This document shows, in pieces, positions 17,983 through 27,439 of a DNA stretch of 64,000 nt (position 1 is the first letter of the stretch; each line of letters opens with the position of its first letter). The stretch is taken from positions 2,536,001 through 2,600,000 of the forward strand of contig NZ_OX636706.1 in the NCBI RefSeq assembly GCF_951793255.1, read 5' to 3'. The DNA is from Desulfovibrio piger. GTDB taxonomy: Bacteria; Desulfobacterota; Desulfovibrionia; Desulfovibrionales; Desulfovibrionaceae. A program made the position numbers and the translations under genes. The notes beneath the pieces were generated by a model, which saw nothing but the letters and a program-made list of their open reading frames with translations, had not been told where the DNA came from and did not search any database.

Positions 17983-19437
17983 TTACTTGCCCAGCGGAGC
18001 GGATTCCGTCCTGGGCGGCTCCAGATGGATGAGTATGCGCCCCAGCAGCGGCAGGCGTTCGCGCAGCTCTTTCTCCAGGCGGACCGTCAGCTGATGGGCT
18101 TCTTCCACACTCAGTTCATGCCGGACACAGCAGTGGAAGGAGATGCACAAGCCGTACACCGGCAAGGTGTAGGCATGGTAGCCGTGGGCACAGCACAGCA
18201 GGGGCTCGCGACCAACGGCCTGCTCTACTTCCTTCCAGGCCAGCTCTGCCACGGCTGTCTGGGCAGGAGCAGCTTCCTCCTGGACGTCTCCCCGCTCTTC
18301 AGGATCGATGTGGGTGACGATCCCGGCCTGCGGCAGGGCAGAATGCAACGCCTCTTCAAAAGCACGGACCCGTTTGTGGGCCTCGCAGAACGCTTCCTGT
18401 CCCGGCACTTCCACATGGACCTCCACAAGCGTCCCCGCCCCGCTGCGCAGGATCTGGACATCATGGACGGCCAGCCCCTGGATGGAGGCCACCCGCTGCA
18501 CCACAGTAAAGGGATCTTCCTTCTGGCCGGAACGCACAGGTTCCACGTGGACCGTGACATCCGCGCCGGGCAAGATGGCATCCACAGCCAGTTCGGCATC
18601 ATGGGCGATCTTGTGCCCTTCACTGACGCGTATGGCCGGGTCGACCCCCACGGTCAGATCCACAAAATAATGCGGACCGCTGGAACGCAAACGCACACGC
18701 TGCACGTCCTGGACGCCCGGCAGATGCTTCACTGCCTCACAGATGGCCTGCTGTTCTTCCGTAGAACCACTGTCCATGAGCATATTGATGGCTTCCCGGG
18801 CCATATGGAGGCTGGCCCGGAAAATGATCAGGGCCACCAGGAGGGCGGCAACGGTATCCGCCTGCACCAGGACCTTGTGTACCGGTTCAGGCAGCTGCAG
18901 CTTGGCGGCCAGCCAGACGGCCCCCACCCCCACGAGGACGACAGCAGAAGACAGGATGTCTGTCGAAAAATGCAGGGCGTCGGCTTCCAGTGCCTGGCTC
19001 CGTGTCTCCTTGGCGACTTTTTTCAGCACCCGCACCCGGTTCACGTCGATCACGATGGAAATACCCATCACGATGATGCCCCAGATGGAAGGGGCCACCG
19101 GCGTATCGCCCGAAAGCAGACGGCCTGCGCCTTCATAGACGACCCAGACGCAGATAACGAACAGCAGCACTGTCTCGCCCAGTGCCGACAGGTTCTCGAC
19201 TTTGCCATGCCCATAAGGATGCCGGGCATCCGCAGGACGGGAAGAGAGCCGGACGGCATACAGGGTCATGGCCGCCGCCAGCAGGTCAAGCCCGCTGTGC
19301 AATGCCTCGGAAAGGATCCCCAGGCTGTTTGTATAGATACCCACAACCAGCTTGATGGCCGTAAGCAGGCAGGCCGCCAGCAGGGATACCAAAGCAGCCC
19401 TGTTCTTGGCCTGACTGTGTTCCTCGTTCATCGTCAT
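17983..19437 (-). CDS. Cation diffusion facilitator with three C-terminal dimer domains
   Basis: A 484-residue inner-membrane metal exporter. Six membrane helices occupy about residues 15-215, with an HxxxD pair in helix 2 (ALHSGLD) and another in helix 5 (DALHFSTD), the HD-HD pattern usually associated with Zn/Cd transport. The cytoplasmic part carries three tandem copies of the CDF dimerisation fold (ending ADVTVHVEP, AGIVTHIDP and GRILIHLEP) where ordinary CDFs have one. Start ATG 19437 has AAGGA close upstream; ATG 19431 is possible. Confidence 0.9.
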   Translation of the reverse strand: MTMNEEHSQAKNRAALVSLLAACLLTAIKLVVGIYTNSLGILSEALHSGLDLLAAAMTLYAVRLSSRPADARHPYGHGKVENLSALGETVLLFVICVWVVYEGAGRLLSGDTPVAPSIWGIIVMGISIVIDVNRVRVLKKVAKETRSQALEADALHFSTDILSSAVVLVGVGAVWLAAKLQLPEPVHKVLVQADTVAALLVALIIFRASLHMAREAINMLMDSGSTEEQQAICEAVKHLPGVQDVQRVRLRSSGPHYFVDLTVGVDPAIRVSEGHKIAHDAELAVDAILPGADVTVHVEPVRSGQKEDPFTVVQRVASIQGLAVHDVQILRSGAGTLVEVHVEVPGQEAFCEAHKRVRAFEEALHSALPQAGIVTHIDPEERGDVQEEAAPAQTAVAELAWKEVEQAVGREPLLCCAHGYHAYTLPVYGLCISFHCCVRHELSVEEAHQLTVRLEKELRERLPLLGRILIHLEPPRTESAPLGK

Positions 19438-19568
19438 TCCATCCTTGTCTTCATGCGGCAGAGCGTCCCCAAGCCAGACCGGAAGCCTCTGCAGCACAGT
19501 CATGCGCCGGTTCCCTTAGTACCGGTGCACATCCCGGAAAGCGGGAGTGGAAGTCATTTTCCCTGCAG

Positions 19569-19600
19569 AACAAAAAAGCCCCGAACGGGGCTTTTTTGTT
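19569..19600. terminator. Intrinsic terminator of bamD operon
   Basis: GCCCC-gaac-GGGGC flanked by A6 and T6, pairing perfectly over 14 bp in total; 2 nt from the BamD stop. Confidence 0.92.
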
Positions 19601-19601
19601 C

Positions 19602-20333
19602 TTACAGCCAGGTGAACCAGTTTCGCCAGCTGCCCTGCCGCTTTTCGCGGGTCAGGCGGCCTTGCTCTTCCTTGTAGTAGTGGTACGCCGCCAGGGACTT
19701 TTCCTTGGCATGCGAGGCTACTTCAGGAACATCCGGGAAGTTCTCGCTCACATATTCATAGCGCCGCCAGGCAGGACCATACTTTTCCATATGCCAGAAC
19801 ACGTCGGCGATATAGAGTTCATGCTCGGCCATCAGGCGACGGCAGGTGTGCATCTTTTCCCCGGCATCCTTGGCATAGGGAGAGTCAGGATAGACCTGCT
19901 GCAGCCGTGCGAAGTATTCGTGGGCTTCCTGCAGGATCGTCGTTGCCCGGTCGATGGACCGGAACTGCTTCATGAGCGACATACCCGTCTGATAGATGAC
20001 GTAGGGGGTCGCATCATGCCGCGGGTGCAGCGACTCGAAATCCTTGTATGTTTCCGCAGCCAGCACATATTCCTCATCGAGGTAATAGGCATCGGCCAGG
20101 GCCAGCTCCGCGTCGACCGTATAGGGGCTGAAGGGATAGGTATCCCGCAGCTTGTTGTACAGTTCGACCGCGCGCACATAGTTCTTTTCGCTCATGGCGT
20201 CATTGCCGGCTTCGAATATCTCCTGCGCTGTATCCTCGGCCGGAGGCAGGTAGATCATATCGATGATGCCGCAGCCAGACAGCGAAAAGATGGCCAAAGC
20301 CAGAGTCAGAGAGCGAAGATAGTTTTTAAACAT
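19602..20333 (-). CDS. bamD: Outer-membrane assembly lipoprotein BamD
   Basis: A 243-residue lipoprotein with lipobox LSGC (Cys near residue 18) and TPR-type repeats (AGNDAMSEKNYVRAVELYNKL, ELALADAYYLDEEYVLAAETYKDF), as in BamD/ComL, the essential partner of BamA in beta-barrel insertion. The start at 20333 precedes a clean signal peptide; an upstream ATG at 20384 is inside trxB and lacks one. The 5' end overlaps trxB by 8 nt. Confidence 0.9.
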   Translation of the reverse strand: MFKNYLRSLTLALAIFSLSGCGIIDMIYLPPAEDTAQEIFEAGNDAMSEKNYVRAVELYNKLRDTYPFSPYTVDAELALADAYYLDEEYVLAAETYKDFESLHPRHDATPYVIYQTGMSLMKQFRSIDRATTILQEAHEYFARLQQVYPDSPYAKDAGEKMHTCRRLMAEHELYIADVFWHMEKYGPAWRRYEYVSENFPDVPEVASHAKEKSLAAYHYYKEEQGRLTREKRQGSWRNWFTWL

Positions 20334-21252
20334 GGAGCTGTTCCAGGAAGACGAAAGCTGCCTGCGCAGCAGTTGCACCGTCACCGGCGGCAGTTATGAC
20401 CTGACGGCACAGTTTCGAACGCACGTCACCGGCGGCAAAAATGCCGGGGATGCTGGTCCGCATTTCCGTATCCGTCACAATGAAGCCCTGGGCATCACGT
20501 TCCAGCGCGGCGGGCAGGTACGCCGTTGCCGGCTCGAAACCGACATAGATGAACAGCCCTTCGACGGAGATCTGACGGATCTCGTCCGTCTTCAGATCCC
20601 TGACGCTCAGGGATGTCAGGGCGTTTTCTCCATGGAGGGCGGTCACGACGCTGCTGCGCACCAGCTCCACCTTGTCCGGCATGGATTCCAGCTTGTCCTG
20701 ATAGATCTTCGCCCCGCGGAACTCGTCACGGCGATGGATCAGATAGACTTTGGAAGCCAGCTTGGCCAGATAAAGGGATTCTTCCAGCGCAGCATTGCCG
20801 CCGCCGACGACGGCGACCGGCGCATTGCGGAAGAAGTTGCCGTCGCACAGGGCGCAATACGAGACCCCACGACCCTGCAGACGCTTTTCATCAGCAAGCC
20901 CCAGCTCGCGATGATGGGCGCCGGAACACACGATGACCGTCCGGCAGCTGTGCTCCTTGCCACCGGCCTGCACGACAAAATTGCCAGCCTCGCCGCTGAC
21001 GCTTTCCACAGCATCCCGGCTGTGCGTCACCGGCAAGCCTTCCAGATGGGCGGCAAACAGGTCGGCCAGCTCGTAGCCCTTGATACCCTTGGGATACCCG
21101 GGGTAGTTCTCCAGGGCCTCGGTCTGCAGGATCTGTCCTCCGGCTGCCATCTTCTCAAAAAGGATGACGGAGCAGCCGGAACGGACGAGATACAGCGCCG
21201 CCGTCACCCCGGCAGGGCCACTGCCTATGACTGCAGCATCGAAGGAGCTCAT
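20326..21252 (-). CDS. trxB: Thioredoxin reductase
   Basis: A 308-residue FAD/NADPH pyridine nucleotide-disulfide reductase: N-terminal [25 protein letters not shown] and HRRDEFRG (basic residues for the NADPH phosphate), C-terminal [11 protein letters not shown]. The redox motif is CALC (within SYCALCDG) rather than the usual CATC. It directly follows trx with a 4-nt ATGA overlap, so reductase and substrate are translated together. Confidence 0.95.
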   Translation of the reverse strand: MSSFDAAVIGSGPAGVTAALYLVRSGCSVILFEKMAAGGQILQTEALENYPGYPKGIKGYELADLFAAHLEGLPVTHSRDAVESVSGEAGNFVVQAGGKEHSCRTVIVCSGAHHRELGLADEKRLQGRGVSYCALCDGNFFRNAPVAVVGGGNAALEESLYLAKLASKVYLIHRRDEFRGAKIYQDKLESMPDKVELVRSSVVTALHGENALTSLSVRDLKTDEIRQISVEGLFIYVGFEPATAYLPAALERDAQGFIVTDTEMRTSIPGIFAAGDVRSKLCRQVITAAGDGATAAQAAFVFLEQLHV

Positions 21253-21572
21253 GCCAGGGCCTTGGTCTGCAGGATGTTGACGATGGCGTCCTTGTTGACG
21301 GCACCGGTCACCTGGTCGATGGCCTGGCCATTCTTGAACAGCATCAGGGTCGGGATGGCGCGGATACCGAATTTGGTGGGCGTCGCCGGGTTTTCGTCAA
21401 CGTTCATCTTGACGATGCGGACCTTGCCTTCGTACTCGGCAGCCAGTTCATCGATGATGGGGCCCACAGCGCGGCAGGGACCGCACCAGGGGGCCCAGAA
21501 GTCCAGCAGGACAGGGATATCGGAATTCAGGACAACGCTATCGAAAGTGGCATCAGAAATCTGTTCGGCCAT
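21249..21572 (-). CDS. trxA: Thioredoxin
   Basis: A 107-residue classical thioredoxin with WCGPC at residues 29-33 and the cis-proline segment [11 protein letters not shown]. It is the first gene of the trxA-trxB-bamD unit. Confidence 0.96.
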   Translation of the reverse strand: MAEQISDATFDSVVLNSDIPVLLDFWAPWCGPCRAVGPIIDELAAEYEGKVRIVKMNVDENPATPTKFGIRAIPTLMLFKNGQAIDQVTGAVNKDAIVNILQTKALA

Positions 21573-21714
21573 AGTGTCTCTCCTTAGAAAATAAGCAAAT
21601 TCCCGTCACAGGCGGACGGATCCCGCCATCGCAGATGAGCTGCCACGGCTGCCAAAAGATTAGTTGCCTCAACCGCCACTGTCAAGACGGTGACACAAAA
21701 ACGGTGACAAATAT

Positions 21715-22776
21715 CTAGAGTTCCCGAAAAAACATATCGTCCGGGATCGCCTTGCCCCGCGGGATGGTCTCCATGCGCAGATCATGCTGCCAGCCTTCCC
21801 TGGCGATGAGCCAGGAGGCATAGGCCACCATGGCGGCGTTGTCCGTACACAGGGCACGGCCGGGCATGATGGTATGGCCGCCCCGTTTTTCCATCAGCTG
21901 TGCCATACGCTCACGCAGCAGACTGTTGGCGGCAACGCCTCCGGCCATGATCAGCAGATCCAGATCGGGGTTGGCGGCAAGCGCCCGCTCCACCTTGGTG
22001 GCGATGGTCTCCACCACGGCCAGATTGAAAGAGGCGCAGCAATCCTTCAAAGCCTGGGGGGCATCTGCCGTATCCTGCAAGGGATGCGGCCAAGGCTGGT
22101 CAGGCAGCACCTGGTGCACATAGCTGGTCACGGCGGTCTTCAGACCGCTGAAGCTGAAATCCAGATTGTCGTTGTCCAGATACGGACGCGGGAACAGACG
22201 GGCATCCGCCCTGCCCTGCCGGGCCAGGGCATCCATCAGTTTGCCGCCGGGATAGGCCAGCCCCAGGATCTTTCCGACCTTATCAAAGGCCTCACCTGCC
22301 GCGTCATCCAGCGTCTTGCCCAGGACGATGCAGCGGGAAGGCGATTCCATGCGATAGATATGCGTATGCCCGCCGGAGACCAGCAATCCCAGCGCGGGGA
22401 AGCGCAGTTCGTTCTCCAGCCCTGCGGCCAGCAGATGCGCATGCAGGTGATTGACCCCCAAAAAGCGGGCCCCGCACCCCAGCGCCAGTGCCTTGGCAAA
22501 GGCAACGCCTACCAGCAGGCTGCCCAGCAGGCCGGGCCCCCGGGATACAGCCACCACATCCAGATCGGACGGACGCAGGTCAAGGCGCTGCATGAGCTGG
22601 TCGAAGAGCGTCCCCAGATAGCGGTAATGCTCGCGGGAAGCCAGTTCAGGGACGACGCCCCCGAACAGGGCATGGATATCCGCCTGGCTGGCCAGGACGG
22701 CATCCAGCAGGACACCGTCCCGGACCACCGCCAGTGCGGTCTCATCACAGGAACTTTCAATGCCGAGGCACAGCAA
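21715..22776 (-). CDS. tsaD: tRNA threonylcarbamoyladenosine (t6A) transferase TsaD
   Basis: A 353-residue Kae1/TsaD protein that attaches threonylcarbamoyl to A37 of ANN-decoding tRNAs. IESSCDETALAVV at the start, the metal-binding NHLHAH near residue 112, LVSGGHTHIY, and IMAGGVAANSLLR near the C-terminus are all present. It follows fbp by 18 nt on the same strand. Confidence 0.96.
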   Translation of the reverse strand: MLCLGIESSCDETALAVVRDGVLLDAVLASQADIHALFGGVVPELASREHYRYLGTLFDQLMQRLDLRPSDLDVVAVSRGPGLLGSLLVGVAFAKALALGCGARFLGVNHLHAHLLAAGLENELRFPALGLLVSGGHTHIYRMESPSRCIVLGKTLDDAAGEAFDKVGKILGLAYPGGKLMDALARQGRADARLFPRPYLDNDNLDFSFSGLKTAVTSYVHQVLPDQPWPHPLQDTADAPQALKDCCASFNLAVVETIATKVERALAANPDLDLLIMAGGVAANSLLRERMAQLMEKRGGHTIMPGRALCTDNAAMVAYASWLIAREGWQHDLRMETIPRGKAIPDDMFFREL

Positions 22777-22794
22777 GGTCTTCTCCCACTCGGA

Positions 22795-23799
22795 CTAGTC
22801 CGGATACTTGGCGTAGATGGCCTCCACAGCCTCCACGTCACGGGCCGAACCGATGTACAGGGGCGTACGGGCGTGCAGGGTCTCGGGGCGACGCTCAAGG
22901 ATACGGCGACGACCGTCGCTGGCCTTGCCGCCGGCCTGTTCGGCCAGGAACGCCAGCGGGGCGGCTTCGCACATCATGCGCAGTTTGCCGTTGGGCTTGT
23001 TCTTGTCCGGCGGATACAGATAGATGCCGCCGTACAGCAGCGTGCGGTGGAAGTCGGCCACCAGCGAGCCCACATAACGGGCGGAATAATCCTTGCCTTC
23101 CGGGCTCTTGCAGGTATGGAACCATTCGACGGCCTCACGCGCGGGCTCGTCCCAGTTGTTCCGGTTGCCTTCATTGACGGAATAGATGTGACCCTGCTCC
23201 GGGATGCGCATATCAGGATGGGAAAGCAGGAATTCCCCGACGCCGGGGTCCAGTGTGAAGCCATGCACCCCCTGACCGGTACTGAACACCAGCATGGTGG
23301 ACGGGCCGTACAGGATATAGCCCGCGGCCACCTGCTGGATGCCGGGCTGCAGGACTTCTTCCAGGGAGACTTCACCGGTGCTGCCCGCAGGACGGCGCAG
23401 GATGGAAAAGATGGTGCCCACATTGATGTTGACGTCGATATTGGACGAACCATCGAGGGGGTCGAAGATCAGGATATAATCGCCGCGGGGAAATTCCGGT
23501 CCCACGCGCACCAGCTCCGGCTCTTCCTCGGAGCCCATGGCGCACAGGGCGCCGCAGCGTTCCATGCGGTAGAGCAGGATGCGATTGGCGATGCTGTCCA
23601 TCTTCTGCACGTTCTCGCCCTGGACGTTCACCTCGCCCGTGCCGCCGAGGATATCCAGCAGACCGGCCTTGTTGATCCGGCGGGAGATGGTCTTCCCCGA
23701 CAGGATCAGGTCATACAAAAGACCGGTGAACTGGCCGGTAGCCTGGGGAGAGCGCTTTTGATGCAGCAGAAGATGTTCGGTAACGGTAATGTCGGCCAT
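22795..23799 (-). CDS. fbp: Class I fructose-1,6-bisphosphatase
   Basis: A 334-residue gluconeogenic phosphatase. The metal and substrate motif [13 protein letters not shown], then [17 protein letters not shown] and a [21 protein letters not shown] tail, are diagnostic. The start at 23799 has AAGGAGG upstream; an upstream in-frame ATG at 23853 is in a GC hairpin and rejected. Confidence 0.95.
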   Translation of the reverse strand: MADITVTEHLLLHQKRSPQATGQFTGLLYDLILSGKTISRRINKAGLLDILGGTGEVNVQGENVQKMDSIANRILLYRMERCGALCAMGSEEEPELVRVGPEFPRGDYILIFDPLDGSSNIDVNINVGTIFSILRRPAGSTGEVSLEEVLQPGIQQVAAGYILYGPSTMLVFSTGQGVHGFTLDPGVGEFLLSHPDMRIPEQGHIYSVNEGNRNNWDEPAREAVEWFHTCKSPEGKDYSARYVGSLVADFHRTLLYGGIYLYPPDKNKPNGKLRMMCEAAPLAFLAEQAGGKASDGRRRILERRPETLHARTPLYIGSARDVEAVEAIYAKYPD

Positions 23800-23829
23800 G
23801 AAAAGCCTCCTTACACTGGATATGAAAGC

Positions 23830-23855
23830 GTGTGCGCCGCCGAAGCGGCGCACAC
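23830..23855. repeat. 11-bp GC hairpin with UUCG loop
   Basis: GTGTGCGCCGC pairs perfectly with GCGGCGCACAC; on the minus strand the loop is TTCG, an exceptionally stable tetraloop. It lies between the lipoprotein gene and fbp, with no T-tract, so it may act as an mRNA stabiliser or partial terminator. Confidence 0.75.
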
Positions 23856-23875
23856 TGCGTGATTGCTGTCAAAGA

Positions 23876-25282
23876 CTACCTGGGACCGAAGGGACTGGGG
23901 CGCCCGCCCGGCAGCAGGGCCGGACGTCTGGGCTCTGAAGGCTCTTCGGCTGCCGGCGCTTCCGCAGGCGTTTCGGAAGCTGCGGGCTTGGCGGCAGCCG
24001 GAGCCTCGGGGGCAGCCGTTTCTGCTGCGGGAGCCGTATCGGCAGCGGACTCAGCCGGAGCTGCCGGGGCAGCGGTATCCGCTCCGCCCTGCTCGGCTGC
24101 CGGCTTGGCAGCGCCCCGAGGACCAAAGGGACTGGGCATGCGCACCTGCGGCGCGGGCGCGGTCTCTTCAGGCAGTTCGGGCACCGTGAGCGCCTCATCG
24201 GGGATGACGAGCCGTCTGCGCGGACGCGGCTTCACGTTCTCGCCGGCCAGCGGCCGTTCACGCACGCGGGAAGGAGCCGGAGCGCTTTCCTGCGGCGGCT
24301 GGACGATGCTGGAGCCCGGAGCCACATCCTGCGGCGGCATGCCGCCGGCATCACCGTAACCCTCAACGGCATCTTCGGAAGCACCGAAGGCGGGCGTCGT
24401 CTTGCTGCTGTCCTTCTTGCGTTCGGGCATGGGCGGCGGAGGAAGCTTTTCCTTTTCCTTGGGGAAGAAGGGCAGGCCCTGATCCACGCTGCCGTTCCCC
24501 TGCGGGAAGGTGCCGGATTCCGCCACGGCAAAGACCAGCGGCAGGTTGCCCAGATAGCGCACCATGTAATAGAAGCTCCCCGTCGCGTTGGAGCAGGTGC
24601 CGGAAGAGCTTTTGGTGACTGCTTCTTCCCAGTTCACCGAAGCGAGCGGGGTCGCCGCATAGTCATACTTGCCGGGCCAAAGCAGCGCCTGAGGGCTGAG
24701 GATGACCATGTCCTGGGGATTGCCGGAATACTGCACCAGGTTGCGCATGTCGAAATAGGCCACGACGATGCCGAGGAAATCCACGCCATCGTACAGGGGG
24801 GCAGCCAGCATGACTTCCGGCCCCATGGGGGTCTGCTGCACACCGGCACGCAGGGCACGGCTGCCCTGCTTCTTGTCTTCATACAGCAGCGGGATGAAAT
24901 CCAGCTGTTTCAAAGGATTGGCAGGCTCCTGCCCCAGCAGGGTCCCGTCATATTTGACGCCGGCAAAGCCGTCCAGCCAGGGATGGGCGGCAAAAAGGCT
25001 GTCCATCCACTGCCGCGTCGGCGGTTTGTCCGCATTGATCATGGTCCGCTCAAAGCGGCCCAGCTCCACATCCAGCCCCATCATGCAATTGGTGAGCGCC
25101 AGCGCACGCGGGGAAAGATCTCCTTTTTCACCATAATCCACAGATGCAGGAGGGCTGACATAGGTATACCAGACATCCTTTGTACCCTTCCAGACATTCT
25201 TGGTGGGCTGGTAGGAACTGCAGCCCGCCACCATGGCGGCGGAGGCAAGCAGTACACAACAACGCCTAAACAAATGGGACAC
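23876..25282 (-). CDS. Lipoprotein with Cache-like domain and Pro/Ala-rich tail
   Basis: 468 residues, starting at GTG 25282 (AGGAG 6 nt upstream; GTG 25285 is possible). A signal peptide with lipobox VAGC gives a lipid anchor near residue 20. Residues about 50-240 resemble a Cache-type sensor fold (HPWLDGFAGVKYDGTLLGQ...VMLAAPLYDGVDFLGIVVAYFDM). The last 200 residues are low-complexity Pro/Ala/Glu with two copies of PSPFGPR, one at the very C-terminus. The Cache assignment is tentative and function is unknown. It begins 16 nt after the TPR gene. Confidence 0.75.
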   Translation of the reverse strand: MSHLFRRCCVLLASAAMVAGCSSYQPTKNVWKGTKDVWYTYVSPPASVDYGEKGDLSPRALALTNCMMGLDVELGRFERTMINADKPPTRQWMDSLFAAHPWLDGFAGVKYDGTLLGQEPANPLKQLDFIPLLYEDKKQGSRALRAGVQQTPMGPEVMLAAPLYDGVDFLGIVVAYFDMRNLVQYSGNPQDMVILSPQALLWPGKYDYAATPLASVNWEEAVTKSSSGTCSNATGSFYYMVRYLGNLPLVFAVAESGTFPQGNGSVDQGLPFFPKEKEKLPPPPMPERKKDSSKTTPAFGASEDAVEGYGDAGGMPPQDVAPGSSIVQPPQESAPAPSRVRERPLAGENVKPRPRRRLVIPDEALTVPELPEETAPAPQVRMPSPFGPRGAAKPAAEQGGADTAAPAAPAESAADTAPAAETAAPEAPAAAKPAASETPAEAPAAEEPSEPRRPALLPGGRPSPFGPR

Positions 25283-25298
25283 CACGCACTCCTGCTTC

Positions 25299-26195
25299 TT
25301 AACTCTGGGCCCTGGCTTCCACGCGTTCGGCCAGGGCTTCCAGCATACTGATGAGTTTGTCCTTGCCTGCGGCCATGTCCGGCGAAGGCGGAACGAGATC
25401 TTCCACAGCAGCGCCCTCAAGCTGAGTGCGCAGCATGGCGATACGCTGCTGCAGGACTTCCTGTTCGGAAGAGCCGGCGGCGGCAGCAGCCAGCTCGGTA
25501 TAAATATCCAAAGCGCCCTGAAGATCCCCCTGCTCGGCCAGGACTTCCGCCATGGACCGGGTACGCAGGGAAAGGGGCCTGTCCGGGGTCGGTTGCGGCA
25601 GCGGATGCTCCCGCCTGCCCTGTGCCGCAGCAAAGGAAGCAGCGTCGTCTCCCTCCGCCATCCCGGCACCGGCAGGCTTGGCCGCCGGAGAGGAAAAAGT
25701 ATCATGCGACTGCGCGTCCATGTCCTCGGGCCCCATGACGGCCAGGTCGGCCAGGGCCTTGCCGCGCGGCAGGTCGCTGCTCTGGGCCTCCTGCATGAAG
25801 GAGCGCAGGCCCCGTTCAAAAACTTCGTTCAGGTTCAGCGGGCGGCTCGCGAAGCTGGCAGCCAGAAAGCGCAGGGCCGTCGCCACATCCCCGCAGCCGC
25901 TGCCGAGCATGCTGGCCGCCCAGGCCTGCCAGAAGCCGGGATAGGAGGCAAAAAGCTGCCCCAGTTCCGTCACCTCCGCCACGCAGGCTTCGGGCTGCCC
26001 GTGATGATAGAGCTGCTCGATATAAAAAAGCCGTGCTTCAAGAAATTCGGGATGACGCTCCAGCCCCCGGCGCAGGGTCTCAAGCGCCGCTTCAGGCTGT
26101 CCGTCCTCCACCAGCAGGCGAGCCAGAGGGAAAAACAGCTTGGAGCTGGGTTCCAGCTCCAGCACTTCCCTGTACCATTCAATTTTGTCCATCAT
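25299..26195 (-). CDS. TPR-repeat protein
   Basis: 298 residues. N-terminal tetratricopeptide repeats (WYREVLELEPSSKLFFPLARLLVEDG, ALETLRRGLERHPEFLEARLFYIEQL) and another near the C-terminus (VLAEQGDLQGALDIYTEL), split by a Pro-rich linker. No signal peptide, so probably cytoplasmic scaffold. It overlaps the 3' end of ftsB by 17 nt; the start could also be ATG 26192. Neighbours are division and envelope genes. Confidence 0.82.
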   Translation of the reverse strand: MMDKIEWYREVLELEPSSKLFFPLARLLVEDGQPEAALETLRRGLERHPEFLEARLFYIEQLYHHGQPEACVAEVTELGQLFASYPGFWQAWAASMLGSGCGDVATALRFLAASFASRPLNLNEVFERGLRSFMQEAQSSDLPRGKALADLAVMGPEDMDAQSHDTFSSPAAKPAGAGMAEGDDAASFAAAQGRREHPLPQPTPDRPLSLRTRSMAEVLAEQGDLQGALDIYTELAAAAAGSSEQEVLQQRIAMLRTQLEGAAVEDLVPPSPDMAAGKDKLISMLEALAERVEARAQS

Positions 26196-26508
26196 GCGTG
26201 GCAGCCCCGCTCTCCCGGTTTTCGGAGGAATCACCAAAAAGGTACAGCACTTCGTTCTCGTGGACGTAGTGCAGCCGCTGGCGTATCATTTTTTCGACAT
26301 AGCGTTCATCCGTCTGGAGCAGACGGATGTCCCGGCTCAATGAGCGGTTCTCCGCATCGATGCTGGCGATCTCGGCCTCGATGGCCGCATGTTTCTGTTT
26401 GAGTTCACGATAGGCGATGAGCCCTTCAGATCCCCAGATCATGTGACAGAAAATGATGAGGTTGATCCCCCATACAGCTACCAGAACTATGACCCGCCAA
26501 GCTACCAT
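26179..26508 (-). CDS. ftsB: FtsB/DivIC-type septum protein
   Basis: 109 residues: one N-terminal membrane helix (about 5-25), then a coiled coil (ELKQKHAAIEAEIASIDAENRSLSRDI) and a RYVEKMIRQRLHYVHENEVLYLF segment typical of DivIC/FtsB. It would pair with FtsL and FtsQ at the divisome. Confidence 0.85.
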   Translation of the reverse strand: MVAWRVIVLVAVWGINLIIFCHMIWGSEGLIAYRELKQKHAAIEAEIASIDAENRSLSRDIRLLQTDERYVEKMIRQRLHYVHENEVLYLFGDSSENRESGAATHDGQN

Positions 26509-26509
26509 C

Positions 26510-26764
26510 TTATTGCAAGACCCGTCGTTGTTTCTGCCAGGTACGCCGGGAGAGCCCCAGCTCTTCCAGAAAAGTCGCTGTGGCGGATTCCAGACGCTCT
26601 ACGTCATCCTCTCCAAGGCGCATCTGCTCGACGCTATCCAAAAAGCGCCGTAATGCCATGAATTCTTCAACAAAATAGCGATCGGAGAGATCAGCTCCGA
26701 TCTGTGGCTCCAGCTCGAGGATGGTCTGGATGCAGTTTTTCAGCCGTAACTGCAGGGTACTCAT
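26510..26764 (-). CDS. Small conserved helical protein, unknown function
   Basis: 84 residues, predicted all-helical (LQLRLKNCIQTILELEPQ...EEFMALRRFLDSVEQM). It sits 1 nt from both pgsA and ftsB frames in the same operon, so it is likely real. I do not recognise a family. Confidence 0.7.
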   Translation of the reverse strand: MSTLQLRLKNCIQTILELEPQIGADLSDRYFVEEFMALRRFLDSVEQMRLGEDDVERLESATATFLEELGLSRRTWQKQRRVLQ

Positions 26765-26765
26765 C

Positions 26766-27320
26766 TTATTCGGCAGCGTTTTTTGCGGCGATCTTGCGGT
26801 AGAAACCGTAACAGTAGTTCACACAGGACACTACGGACATGATGAGCGCCAGATAGAGGATGATTTCCCCGATGGGCCACAGACGCACGCCCCAGTAAGG
26901 ATAGTGCAGCAGCATGGGGATGATGGCCGCGATCTGCAGGACGGTCTTGAGCTTCCCGTACCTGTCGGCGGCGAGGACGATCCCTTCATCGATGGCGATG
27001 GCGCGCAGCCCCGTGACCACCAGCTCACGGCAGACGATCAGGATGACGACCCACGCTTCAGCCCAGCCGAGGGTGCAGAACATGATGAGCACGGAACAGA
27101 TGAGGACCTTGTCCGCCAGGGGATCAAGGAACTTGCCCATGCTGGTGACCATGTTGTTGCGCCGGGCCACGTAACCGTCGGCCCAGTCCGTGATGGAAGC
27201 GGCAATGAATGCCAGCGCGGCCAGCACACAGGTCACCGGGCCCTGGAAATACAGCAGCACGATGACGAGCGGAACCAGCAGCATGCGCAACAGCGTCAGT
27301 TTATTCGCAAGATTGAACAT
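26766..27320 (-). CDS. pgsA: CDP-diacylglycerol-glycerol-3-phosphate 3-phosphatidyltransferase
   Basis: A 184-residue membrane enzyme of phosphatidylglycerol synthesis. The CDP-alcohol phosphotransferase motif is DWADGYVARRNNMVTSMGKFLDPLADK (D-G-x2-A-R-x8-G-x3-D-x3-D). Several membrane helices surround it. Confidence 0.93.
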   Translation of the reverse strand: MFNLANKLTLLRMLLVPLVIVLLYFQGPVTCVLAALAFIAASITDWADGYVARRNNMVTSMGKFLDPLADKVLICSVLIMFCTLGWAEAWVVILIVCRELVVTGLRAIAIDEGIVLAADRYGKLKTVLQIAAIIPMLLHYPYWGVRLWPIGEIILYLALIMSVVSCVNYCYGFYRKIAAKNAAE

Positions 27321-27408
27321 ATTCTCACCGACCGGGAAACAGGACTACATGGAAACGGGTATCACAAACGCGTCCCTGAGAAAAGGGAAAAACGCGCAGA
27401 TATCTTGA

Positions 27409-27429
27409 GGGGGTGGACGAGCCACCCCC
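27409..27429. repeat. 8-bp inverted repeat after mrp
   Basis: GGGGGTGG-acgag-CCACCCCC lies 10 nt after the mrp stop. It has no T-tract in the minus direction, so it is a weak or Rho-assisted terminator at best. Confidence 0.5.
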
Positions 27430-27439
27430 CAAAGAGCGC

